Positions 1-5,986 of a DNA stretch of 6,205 nt are shown here, in pieces. Source of the DNA: an uncultured Treponema sp. (lineage in GTDB: Bacteria; Spirochaetota; Spirochaetia; Treponematales; Treponemataceae); contig CAMVBP010000122.1 of the NCBI GenBank assembly GCA_947165795.1, positions 1 to 6,205 of the forward strand, read 5' to 3'. The notes beneath the pieces were generated by a model. That model did no database searches and was not told where the DNA came from. It saw only the letters and a program-made list of their open reading frames with translations. How positions within the stretch are numbered: the stretch's first letter is position 1; the number at the start of each line of letters is the position of its first letter. The position numbers and the translations under genes were made by a program.

Positions 1-128
1 TGCTTGACTTAAAATATAACATTTTCAGTGATCTGCAGGTTGGTGCAAACGGAACTATATATTTTGATTTTGGTGATAAAAAATATAATAATATAAGTTT
101 TTCTATAAATGCGGCTTTGGAATTCTAG
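1..128 (+). CDS. C-terminal end of a probable outer-membrane beta-barrel protein (partial)
   Basis: The frame read from position 3 is open from the left edge to a TAG at 126-128 and gives 41 residues. The peptide alternates polar and hydrophobic residues (for example IYFDFGDKKY, then NNISFSINAALEF) and ends in phenylalanine. A final amphipathic strand with a C-terminal aromatic residue is the known BAM-recognition signature of outer-membrane beta-barrels, so this is probably the last two strands of a porin-like or other barrel protein in the outer membrane. The stop lies 19 nt before the FecR gene, which has its own ribosome binding site, so the two are probably co-transcribed. The family cannot be named from so short a tail, and the barrel assignment is an inference from strand pattern only. 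Confidence 0.6.
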   Translation, partial: LDLKYNIFSDLQVGANGTIYFDFGDKKYNNISFSINAALEF

Positions 129-147
129 GTGAAACGGAGGTTCTTGT

Positions 148-906
148 ATGAAAAGATTATTTGTTTTATTTGCAAGTTTATTTTTGTTTACTGTAATTCT
201 TAGTGCTCAAAATGCAACTGTAACTTATGTAAAAGGAAAGGTTGAAGTTCAGCGCAACGGAAAATGGCTTGCGCTTTCTGCGGGAGATTCTGTACAAATA
301 AATGAAGTTATTAATACAGGCTTTCAGTCAGAAGCTAAAATTAAGCTTATGGATTCCGTAATGTTCCTTGGCCCTGTAACAAGAATTACTCTTGAAGAGC
401 TTTCTGCTTCTGAAACTCAGGATAAGGTAAATGTTTATCTTTCTACGGGATCCGTTCGTTCAAAAGTAAATCATACAGAAACTAAGCGTGTAAATTATAC
501 AGTTCATACGGCTGTTGCAGTTGCTTCGGTTCGTGGTACAGACTGGTGGATTAATTCTAATAATGAAGCAGGCTGTACAACCGGAGGATTTGCTTTTGCT
601 TCCAAGAATGCACTGAGAGCAAGCGGTTCGGAAACTTCTTTCCTTTCGGATTCTGCAGGACTTCCTAAAGGCGGAACTATTATTGGAAAAAATCAGTATG
701 GAAAGATTAAAGGTTCCGGTTATACAAAAACTCAAGCTGTAAATGAAACACTGCAGGCTTCTAATTTACTGCTTTCTTCAATTGGTACGCAGTGTATGAA
801 AGATGCGGCAGAAAGCGGAGTAGATGTTTCTAATTTTAGAACAGAGGTTATTGATACAGCCGTTCCTACGGCAAAGGTTGTAATTAAATTTACTTTTGTT
901 GAATAA
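148..906 (+). CDS. Secreted FecR-domain protein
   Basis: This 252-residue protein begins with a signal peptide: Lys/Arg at 2-3, a hydrophobic core over about 4-18, and a likely cleavage after Ala20 (ILSA|Q). There is no lipobox cysteine, so it should be a soluble periplasmic or outer-membrane-associated protein. Residues 22-135 match the FecR domain: a G-K-V-x-V strand at 30-34, GDSV at 46-49, INTGFQSEAKIKL at 55-67, a conserved P-x-T turn near 76-78, and the hallmark VASVRGTDW at 126-134. Unlike true FecR sigma regulators it has no N-terminal cytoplasmic anti-sigma region or inner-membrane anchor. Spirochaete FecR-domain proteins are often stand-alone secreted proteins of unknown role. The C-terminal half (about 136-252) is not recognisable; it carries Cys143 and Cys216, which could form a disulphide. 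The start is supported by GGAGG at 136-140, seven bases before the ATG. It lies between a barrel gene and an ECF transporter gene, which fits a cell-envelope role but does not reveal its ligand. Confidence 0.85.
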   Translation: MKRLFVLFASLFLFTVILSAQNATVTYVKGKVEVQRNGKWLALSAGDSVQINEVINTGFQSEAKIKLMDSVMFLGPVTRITLEELSASETQDKVNVYLSTGSVRSKVNHTETKRVNYTVHTAVAVASVRGTDWWINSNNEAGCTTGGFAFASKNALRASGSETSFLSDSAGLPKGGTIIGKNQYGKIKGSGYTKTQAVNETLQASNLLLSSIGTQCMKDAAESGVDVSNFRTEVIDTAVPTAKVVIKFTFVE

Positions 907-921
907 TGTGGCTTTTGTGTG
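907..921 (+). promoter_or_regulatory. GTG start of the ECF gene without a recognisable Shine-Dalgarno
   Basis: Only 12 bases separate the FecR stop (904-906) from the GTG at 919. They contain no GGAGG-like run; GTGG at 908-911 is the nearest purine-rich word. GTG gives a protein beginning AQIVVENLSFKY, exactly where EcfA family proteins begin, so the start is convincing even though the signal is weak. Translation probably depends on ribosomes finishing the FecR gene (translational coupling). The other genes in the window all have clear purine-rich sites, which makes this junction stand out. Confidence 0.5.
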
Positions 922-3180
922 GCGCAAATTGTAGTAGAAAATCTTAGTTTTAAATATCCTCATTCAGAAAAGTTTGCAGTTGATAATGTCTCCTTCGTTA
1001 TAGAAAAAGGTTCCTATACGGCAATCGTCGGTTATAATGGCAGCGGAAAAAGTTCTCTTGCCAGATTAATCTGCGGACTGGAACTTCCTTACAGCGGAAA
1101 AGTTTCCATAACAGAAGGAAACAAAATAGGAATAGTTTTTCAGTCTCCAAAAAATCAGATTGTAAGTTCTATCGTTCACAGAGATACAGCGTTTGCGCCT
1201 TTGTGCCAGGGGTGTACAAAGGCAGAAGCTGAATTACGCACTATTGAATCTTTAAATATCGTAGACATGCTTTCTTATGCGCATAAGTCTACTTCTTCAC
1301 TTTCTTTAGGGCAGACTCAGAAAATTGCCATAAGCGGAGTGATTGCGTCCCGGCCCGAAATTTTAATTTTGGACGAAGCAGTTTCCATGCTGGATCCTGA
1401 GTCCAGAAGGGAAGTGCTGGAATTTGTAAGGTACTGGCACAAATGCGGAAATACAATCATTCAGATTACGCACGAAATGCAGGTTCTGGAAGAAGCCGAT
1501 AACGTTATTGGAATTGATTCCGGAAAAATGTTTTTTTACGGAACAAAAGCGGCCTTTTTACAAAACAGTGAATTTAAGGAGCGCGTTGCGGGAAGAAACC
1601 TTCCGAAGGCTGAACGTTCGGAGCAGCGCAGTAAGGAAATTTCTTCTTTAGAAAAAGTTCTTTCTTTAAGAAACATTAATTTTTCTTATGAAAAGAATGA
1701 GACTGTGGCTGCAAAGAATTCTTCGCGCGATGTAACGGATTCCAATTCGACAGTGCCTTCTTCCGGTGGAGTATTACGTAACATTAATCTTGATTTATAT
1801 AAAGGAACGCTTGTTGCATTAACCGGAGTTTCCGGTGCAGGAAAATCTACACTGCTGGAAATTTGCAGCGGACTTTTGCAGTATGAAGGAACAATTCATT
1901 ATTATACGGAAAAAAACGGTTCAATAAATTCAAATAATTCTGAGCCTTCTGATTTTGATAAATATTTTCCTGTGGCACTTGCCCAGCAGAATGCGGCTGC
2001 TGCCTTATTTGAAAATTTTGCGGCAGACGATGTTGCTTTTGGTCCAAGGAATCGCGGCGTTCATGGAAAAGAATTATTTAATACGGTAAAAACTGCGATG
2101 GAAAATGCCGGCATTCCTTACGAGACATTCGGCGAGCGTAGAACTACTGAACTTTCGGGCGGTGAAAAAAGGCGGCTTTCTATTGCAGGAATTCTTGCGT
2201 TGAATACTCCTGTAATTTTATTTGATGAACCGACAAGCGGACTGGACAGTAAGACACGAATTATTGTTTTGAATATGCTAAGAGAACTGGCTTCGCAGGG
2301 AAAAACTGTTTTGTTCAGTACACATCATAAAAGCGAAGCAGATTTTTCTGACCGGGAAATTAGAATTGAAAATAACACAATTGCCTATGATTCTCTCGGC
2401 GAATATGGATACATTGAAGATAATGAAGATTCAGAAACTTTACATCCGCTGAGTGCTTCTAAAATGCTTAAAGGATTAAGTGCTGTTTCTCTTGGACTTT
2501 CGGGCGCGAGAAAACAGAAAAAATCTTTTATAGAAAAGCTTCCTTCGGCAGTAAGACTTTTGTTATTTGCATTGCTTTTTGTTTTTTCTCTTGCTGCCAG
2601 AAGTTTATGGTTTTCTTCGGTAATGCTGCTGGTAGCTTTAATTTATTGCAAGCTTGCGTCATTCAGCATGAAAAAGCTTTTAAAATCTTTTTTAAAGATT
2701 CTTCCGTTTTTATTATTTTACAGCGTATTCCAATTAATCTTTCATCCTGCGCTGGAAAACGAAATTCATTTTACAACCTGGAAGTGGTTTACAATTACGC
2801 CTTCCAAATTAATATTCTGTTTAATTGCAATTATACGAACCTACTGTTCGTTAGCCTGCATAAGTTCGTTCTTTGTTTCTACTCCGGAATATGATTTGAT
2901 TGATTCTTTAAAAATTGTACTTTCGCCTCTGGAAAAAATAAAAATCCCGATCAGATATTTAATTTTGATTATAGAAATTATTTTTAGATTTATTCCGCTT
3001 TTAATTGATGAAGCAATTTCCATTGTAAAAACGCAGATTATACGCGGCTCCATGGGAGAAACTTCTAAAAAAAGAAACGGGCTTAAAAATGTTATTCCGT
3101 TAATTGTTCCGCTGATTACTCAGACAATCCGTCGTTCTGAAGCGCTGGCAGATGCAATTACAATGCGAGGTTTTGAATGA
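919..3180 (+). CDS. Single-chain ECF transporter energy-coupling module (EcfA-EcfA'-EcfT fusion)
   Basis: This 753-residue protein combines three parts that are normally separate genes. ATPase 1 covers about 1-225: Walker A GYNGSGKS 38-45, Q-loop Gln75 in FQSPKNQ, signature LSLGQ 128-132 (changed from LSGGQ), Walker B ILILDE ending at Glu153, H-loop His185. ATPase 2 covers about 246-490: Walker A GVSGAGKS 303-310, Gln356/357, a perfect LSGGE 412-416, Walker B VILFDE ending at Glu437, His469. The EcfT part (about 540-753) has hydrophobic segments near 545-560, 563-580, 592-607, 629-652 and 678-698, then the two Arg-Gly coupling motifs, IIRG at 707-710 and MRG at 749-751, that dock on the ATPases. 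ECF modules drive vitamin or metal uptake through a substrate-binding S component, none of which is encoded here, so the substrate is unknown. The chain stops two residues after the second Arg-Gly, whereas typical EcfT proteins continue about 40 residues with a last membrane helix. The start is GTG at 919: an in-frame TAA lies five codons upstream and the next methionine is far inside the domain. No clear Shine-Dalgarno is present. Confidence 0.9.
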   Translation: MAQIVVENLSFKYPHSEKFAVDNVSFVIEKGSYTAIVGYNGSGKSSLARLICGLELPYSGKVSITEGNKIGIVFQSPKNQIVSSIVHRDTAFAPLCQGCTKAEAELRTIESLNIVDMLSYAHKSTSSLSLGQTQKIAISGVIASRPEILILDEAVSMLDPESRREVLEFVRYWHKCGNTIIQITHEMQVLEEADNVIGIDSGKMFFYGTKAAFLQNSEFKERVAGRNLPKAERSEQRSKEISSLEKVLSLRNINFSYEKNETVAAKNSSRDVTDSNSTVPSSGGVLRNINLDLYKGTLVALTGVSGAGKSTLLEICSGLLQYEGTIHYYTEKNGSINSNNSEPSDFDKYFPVALAQQNAAAALFENFAADDVAFGPRNRGVHGKELFNTVKTAMENAGIPYETFGERRTTELSGGEKRRLSIAGILALNTPVILFDEPTSGLDSKTRIIVLNMLRELASQGKTVLFSTHHKSEADFSDREIRIENNTIAYDSLGEYGYIEDNEDSETLHPLSASKMLKGLSAVSLGLSGARKQKKSFIEKLPSAVRLLLFALLFVFSLAARSLWFSSVMLLVALIYCKLASFSMKKLLKSFLKILPFLLFYSVFQLIFHPALENEIHFTTWKWFTITPSKLIFCLIAIIRTYCSLACISSFFVSTPEYDLIDSLKIVLSPLEKIKIPIRYLILIIEIIFRFIPLLIDEAISIVKTQIIRGSMGETSKKRNGLKNVIPLIVPLITQTIRRSEALADAITMRGFE

Positions 3181-3743
3181 TAAATAATGATTTTAAAATG
3201 TGTCCTATGTGCGGAAGCGAGAAAATTGAATGCCGTGCAAACCGTAAATGGATTTGTCCTGACTGCGGCTTTGACTTATATAATAATGTTGCCGCCGCTG
3301 TTGGAATTATAATTTTTGATAAAAATAATAATATACTTTTTGAAGTACGTGCAAAAGAACCGAGAAAAGGATTTGCAGCGCTTCCCGGCGGTTTTGTAGA
3401 TTTTGAAGAAAGTGCCGAAGATGCTGTTTTACGCGAGTGCAGGGAAGAGCTTGGCGTTGAACTTTCTGGAAAAGATATAAAATATATCTGCTCTTTTCCA
3501 AATACTTATGTTTATAAAAATATTGAATACAAAACCTGTGATATTTTTTTTGCAGCGCCTCTTCCGGAAAAATATAATTCAATTGAAGAATTTATTTCTT
3601 ATTTAAAACCTGAACAGTCTGAAGTTCAGAAATTAAATTTTTACTGCGTAAAGACTGCAGAGGATATAGAAAAAATACCGCTCGCTTTTGAAAGTGCAAG
3701 AAAAACTCTGCAGAAATTTATTTTGGCGGGAGAATCAAAATGA
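3177..3743 (+). CDS. Nudix hydrolase with N-terminal zinc ribbon
   Basis: This 188-residue cytosolic protein has two visible parts. A zinc ribbon at the N-terminus uses Cys9, Cys12, Cys27 and Cys30 (CPMC and CPDC pairs). The Nudix domain (about 36-180) carries a complete Nudix box: Gly72, Glu78, then REcrEELGV at 86-94, matching G-x5-E-x7-REU-x-EE-x-GU. The glutamates in that box bind the divalent metal used to cut nucleoside diphosphates linked to another moiety. The zinc ribbon recalls NADH pyrophosphatase, but the NudC specificity motif SQPWPFPxS is not seen after the box. The following SFPNTYVYKNIEY stretch resembles ADP-ribose or NADH pyrophosphatase-like proteins, so the substrate is left open. 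Its ATG overlaps the ECF stop (ATGA at 3177-3180), with GAGG at 3167-3170 inside the end of that gene, so the two are translationally coupled. This may be a metabolite-cleaning enzyme for the same operon, but no direct link to transport can be shown. Confidence 0.9.
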   Translation: MINNDFKMCPMCGSEKIECRANRKWICPDCGFDLYNNVAAAVGIIIFDKNNNILFEVRAKEPRKGFAALPGGFVDFEESAEDAVLRECREELGVELSGKDIKYICSFPNTYVYKNIEYKTCDIFFAAPLPEKYNSIEEFISYLKPEQSEVQKLNFYCVKTAEDIEKIPLAFESARKTLQKFILAGESK

Positions 3744-3991
3744 ATATAAATAAAGCTAATATTCCGCTGGTAGTTATTTGTTTGGGCATTTACATTATTA
3801 TGCTGGCTGGTTTTTATATTGTAAAAAAAATGCGTGGAGAAGCACTAAATCTAAACGTAAAAAAAATGGCAGTTTATTTTGTTTCTGTGTTTTTAATTCT
3901 TCTTATGCTTTTCTATGATTCTTATTTTAAATACCTTATGATTTTATGTGCCTTTGCAGGTTCTGTTGTAGTGGCACGTGATAAAAATTAA
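3740..3991 (+). CDS. Small three-helix inner-membrane protein of unknown function
   Basis: I do not recognise this 83-residue protein. It has three hydrophobic segments at about 8-28, 42-59 and 64-79, separated by short basic stretches (KKMRGE at 29-34 and NVKKM at 39-43) and ending in ARDKN. The positive-inside rule puts the first loop and the C-terminus in the cytoplasm only if one segment is re-entrant or short, so topology is uncertain. It is far too small to be an ECF S component, which has six helices and about 170-200 residues. Its ATG overlaps the Nudix stop (ATGA at 3740-3743), and GGGAG at 3728-3732 gives normal spacing, so it is a real, coupled gene and the last of the operon, 14 bases before the terminator stem. 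The preceding EcfT domain lacks its usual last membrane helix, so an accessory role there is conceivable but unsupported. Confidence 0.8.
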   Translation: MNINKANIPLVVICLGIYIIMLAGFYIVKKMRGEALNLNVKKMAVYFVSVFLILLMLFYDSYFKYLMILCAFAGSVVVARDKN

Positions 3992-4005
3992 TAAATAAAT
4001 TTACA

Positions 4006-4041
4006 AAAAAAATCCGCCGGAAAAATCCGGCGGATTTTTTT
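4006..4041. terminator. Bidirectional intrinsic terminator between convergent operons
   Basis: A perfect 16-bp inverted repeat (4006-4021 with 4026-4041) has a four-base AAAA loop. The GC core is TCCGCCGGA paired with TCCGGCGGA, and it is flanked by seven A on the left and seven T on the right, so each strand reads as a GC stem followed by a U tract. It lies 14 bases after the small membrane gene stop and 13 bases before the stop of the opposing ACT gene (4055), and so can end transcription from both sides. Confidence 0.93.
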
Positions 4042-4054
4042 GCAGATGATTTTT

Positions 4055-4486
4055 TTAGATATCTGCAAGCTGCTCCTGAGAAATCATTTTGATGTTTGCA
4101 GTTTCGAAAACCTTTTCTGTTTCGGCAACATCTGTACAACGGATAATCATGTATGCAGAACCAGATTTTCGGCCGGTAAAGCCATACATGTATTCAACGT
4201 TGCGTCCGTTATCTGCAAGAATCTTGAGGATTCTGTTCAAGCTTCCGGCTTCGTCTGGAATTTCGATTGCAATTACAGGTGTTACTTTTACTATGTAATG
4301 TGAACGTTCCAGTGCAGCTTGAACCTGCTCAGAATTATCTACGATAATGCGTGCAATTCCAAAATCGCTTGTATCTGCAAGGCTCATTGCGCGCATATTA
4401 ATATTGTGAGTTGCCAGAACATTTGTAAGTTCTGATAAAGCATTTTTTCTGTTTTCAATAAAAATAGAAATCTGTTTAATTGTCAT
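4055..4486 (-). CDS. Tandem ACT-domain protein (amino-acid-binding, PaaK-associated type)
   Basis: This 143-residue protein is two ACT folds and nothing else. ACT 1 spans about 3-67 (IKQISIFIENRKNALSEL, then THNINMRAMS) and ACT 2 about 70-138 (PVIAIEIPDEAGSLNRILKIL, then NGRNVEYMYG). Each repeat shows the beta-alpha-beta pattern and the turn between the first strand and helix where these domains bind ligands; ACT 2 has the fuller D-E-A-G-S-L form. Stand-alone double-ACT proteins of this type are frequently found beside phenylacetate-CoA ligase and indolepyruvate oxidoreductase genes in anaerobic bacteria and archaea, and are thought to sense amino acids, probably aromatic or branched. That fits its place downstream of paaK on the same strand. 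The start has AAGGAG at 4493-4498, six bases before the ATG. It probably shares the paaK transcript, although a 177-nt palindromic gap intervenes. Its actual ligand and partner are not visible from sequence. Confidence 0.88.
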   Translation of the reverse strand: MTIKQISIFIENRKNALSELTNVLATHNINMRAMSLADTSDFGIARIIVDNSEQVQAALERSHYIVKVTPVIAIEIPDEAGSLNRILKILADNGRNVEYMYGFTGRKSGSAYMIIRCTDVAETEKVFETANIKMISQEQLADI

Positions 4487-4505
4487 AGTTTTCTCCTTGT
4501 ATTTA

Positions 4506-4645
4506 GGTGCCAGATGACATGTTTTAGTTTCCAGGGGTTTTAGGGGGCTGGCCCCCTAGGCGAAAGGGGTGTGGCGAAGACCGAATGGGCTGAGCCCAGG
4601 GGAAAGGCTTTTCCCCTGCATCCCTAACACCTAAAACCTAGCACC
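4506..4645. repeat. GC-rich multi-palindrome element between paaK and the ACT gene (repeat-like, possibly MITE-like)
   Basis: The 177-nt gap between the two genes holds a block that is strikingly G/C-rich in runs compared with its surroundings. Inside are three back-to-back inverted repeats: TAGGGGGC/GCCCCCTA (4541-4548, 4551-4558), TGGGCT/AGCCCA (4586-4591, 4593-4598) and CAGGGGAAA/TTTCCCCTG (4597-4605, 4610-4618). The borders are also loosely inverted: GGTGC 4506-4510 with GCACC 4641-4645, GTTTTAG 4521-4527 with CTAAAAC 4631-4637, and CAGGGG 4532-4537 with CCCCTG 4613-4618. No ORF of interest, no transposase and no U tract is present, so it is not a standard terminator. The make-up suggests a dispersed intergenic repeat, of the REP or non-autonomous transposable type, but only one copy lies in this window, so repetition is inferred. 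In the minus-strand transcript it would fold into clustered hairpins between the two cistrons and could influence relative expression. Confidence 0.55.
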
Positions 4646-4663
4646 ATTACCTATACTCCAATC

Positions 4664-5974
4664 CTAGTCATGAAGTTTACGGGTATCAATAACGCGCTTA
4701 GCTTTTCCTTCCGAGCGTTCAATGCTCTTTGGTGCAACAAGCGTAACCTTTGCCTTAATCTGAAGAACACTCAAAAGTGCACTCTCCAGAGTTTTTTCCT
4801 GCTTATTAACTTCTGAAATTACGTCGCTGAATTTTTCTGCAGTCATTTCTACTTTAATTTCAAAAGTATCTGTATTGTTTACACGGCCAACAATAATCTG
4901 GTAATTTGGCGGATATCCGTTCTGGAGGAGGACTCCTTCGATCTGGCTTGGGAATACGTTTACACCGCGGATAATAAGCATGTCGTCTGTACGTCCCATT
5001 GGCTTACTCATGCGAACAAAGGTTCGGCCGCAGGCACAAGGTGCACGATTCAATACGCCGATATCTTTTGTGCGGAAGCGCATAAGTGGGAATGCCTGCT
5101 TTGTAATTGCTGTGAATACAAGCTCTCCTTTTTCGCCGTCCGGTAAACGCTTTCCTGTTTTTGGATCGATTGTTTCTATAATAAAGTGGTCTTCGTTTAC
5201 ATGCATGCCGGCCTGCTCTGAACATTCATAAGCAACGCCAGGTCCCATAACTTCTGTAAGACCATAAATATCATAAGCCTTAATTCCAAGTGATTTTTCA
5301 ATGTCGCGGCGCATTTCTTCGGTCCATGGTTCTGCTCCAAAGATTCCGGCTTTAAGATGAATGTCTGCAGGAGACAAGCCCATGTCTTTAAGAGTTTCGC
5401 CAAGGTATGCAGCGTATGAAGGAGTACAGCAAAGAACTGTTGATTTAAGGTCCTGCATGAAGGTAATCTGACGCTGTGTGTTTCCGCTGGAAATCGGGAT
5501 AACTTCACAGCCAAGCTTTGTTGCTCCACCATGAAGACCAAAGCCTCCTGTAAAGAGTCCGTATCCGTAAGCACCCTGAACAATATCATTTTCGTCGGCA
5601 CCAATTGCTACGAGCTGGCGGGCTGTACAGTCATCCCAAATGTCGAGGTCTTCTTTTGTATAACCAACTACAATCTGTTTTCCTGTTGTTCCGCTCGATG
5701 CGTGAATGCGGACAACCTTGCTCATTGGAACTGCAAAAAGTCCGTATGGATAAGTCTGGCGAAGGTCATCCTTGCAGGTGAATGGAATTTTATCAAGGTC
5801 ATCGAGGCCTTTAATATCGTCTGGAGTTACACCGGCTTCTTCGCAGCGCTTTCTGTAGTATTCAACATTTTCATAAACATGGCGGAAATTTTTTGCCAGT
5901 CTTTCGCCCTGAAGCTTACGAAGTTCCTCCAAAGGCATACATTCTGATTCTTTCTGATAATATTTTAAATTCAT
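4664..5974 (-). CDS. paaK: Phenylacetate-CoA ligase (arylacetate-activating AMP-forming enzyme)
   Basis: This 436-residue cytosolic enzyme has the full length and order of motifs of PaaK. It adenylates phenylacetate or a related arylacetate with ATP and transfers the acyl group to CoA. Visible landmarks: the phosphate-binding loop SSGTTGK at 93-99, GAEPWTEEMR at 213-222, the YGLTE motif at 237-241, Asp304 in RFRTKDIG, the hinge stretch GRTDDMLIIRGVNVFPSQIE at 327-346, and the C-terminal EGKAKRVID at 422-430 with Lys424/Lys426 as the catalytic lysine candidates. A CACG cysteine pair (313 and 315) and Cys251 are typical of this family. The ATG at 5972-5974 is preceded by GAGGT at 5979-5983 with short but acceptable spacing. 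In anaerobes PaaK often works with indolepyruvate:ferredoxin oxidoreductase in the fermentation, or reverse synthesis, of aromatic amino acids; the ACT gene downstream supports that context rather than the aerobic phenylacetate pathway. True substrate preference cannot be read from the sequence. Confidence 0.93.
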   Translation of the reverse strand: MNLKYYQKESECMPLEELRKLQGERLAKNFRHVYENVEYYRKRCEEAGVTPDDIKGLDDLDKIPFTCKDDLRQTYPYGLFAVPMSKVVRIHASSGTTGKQIVVGYTKEDLDIWDDCTARQLVAIGADENDIVQGAYGYGLFTGGFGLHGGATKLGCEVIPISSGNTQRQITFMQDLKSTVLCCTPSYAAYLGETLKDMGLSPADIHLKAGIFGAEPWTEEMRRDIEKSLGIKAYDIYGLTEVMGPGVAYECSEQAGMHVNEDHFIIETIDPKTGKRLPDGEKGELVFTAITKQAFPLMRFRTKDIGVLNRAPCACGRTFVRMSKPMGRTDDMLIIRGVNVFPSQIEGVLLQNGYPPNYQIIVGRVNNTDTFEIKVEMTAEKFSDVISEVNKQEKTLESALLSVLQIKAKVTLVAPKSIERSEGKAKRVIDTRKLHD

Positions 5975-5986
5975 AGTTACCTCTAT

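Noticed and set aside
148..3180. Stop-codon read-through joining the FecR protein to the ECF protein, since both are in the same frame
   Set aside because: It would join an exported protein to cytosolic ATPase domains, and the ATPase begins naturally at the GTG. The shared frame is a one-in-three coincidence.
3177..3743. NudC-type NADH pyrophosphatase
   Set aside because: The zinc ribbon and Nudix box fit, but the SQPWPFPxS specificity motif is not seen and the protein is shorter than NudC, so only the general Nudix call is kept.
3740..3991. The small membrane protein as the missing ECF S component
   Set aside because: S components have about six helices and 170-200 residues; this one has three helices and 83 residues.
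4541..4618. Intrinsic terminator between paaK and the ACT gene
   Set aside because: The hairpins are strong, but no T run follows any of them on either strand.
5531..5947. Open frame of 138 codons on the plus strand opposite paaK
   Set aside because: It lies wholly antisense to a well-conserved enzyme gene, has no ribosome binding site and encodes a cysteine-rich, low-quality sequence. It is a shadow, as is the 135-codon minus-strand frame at 5197-5604.
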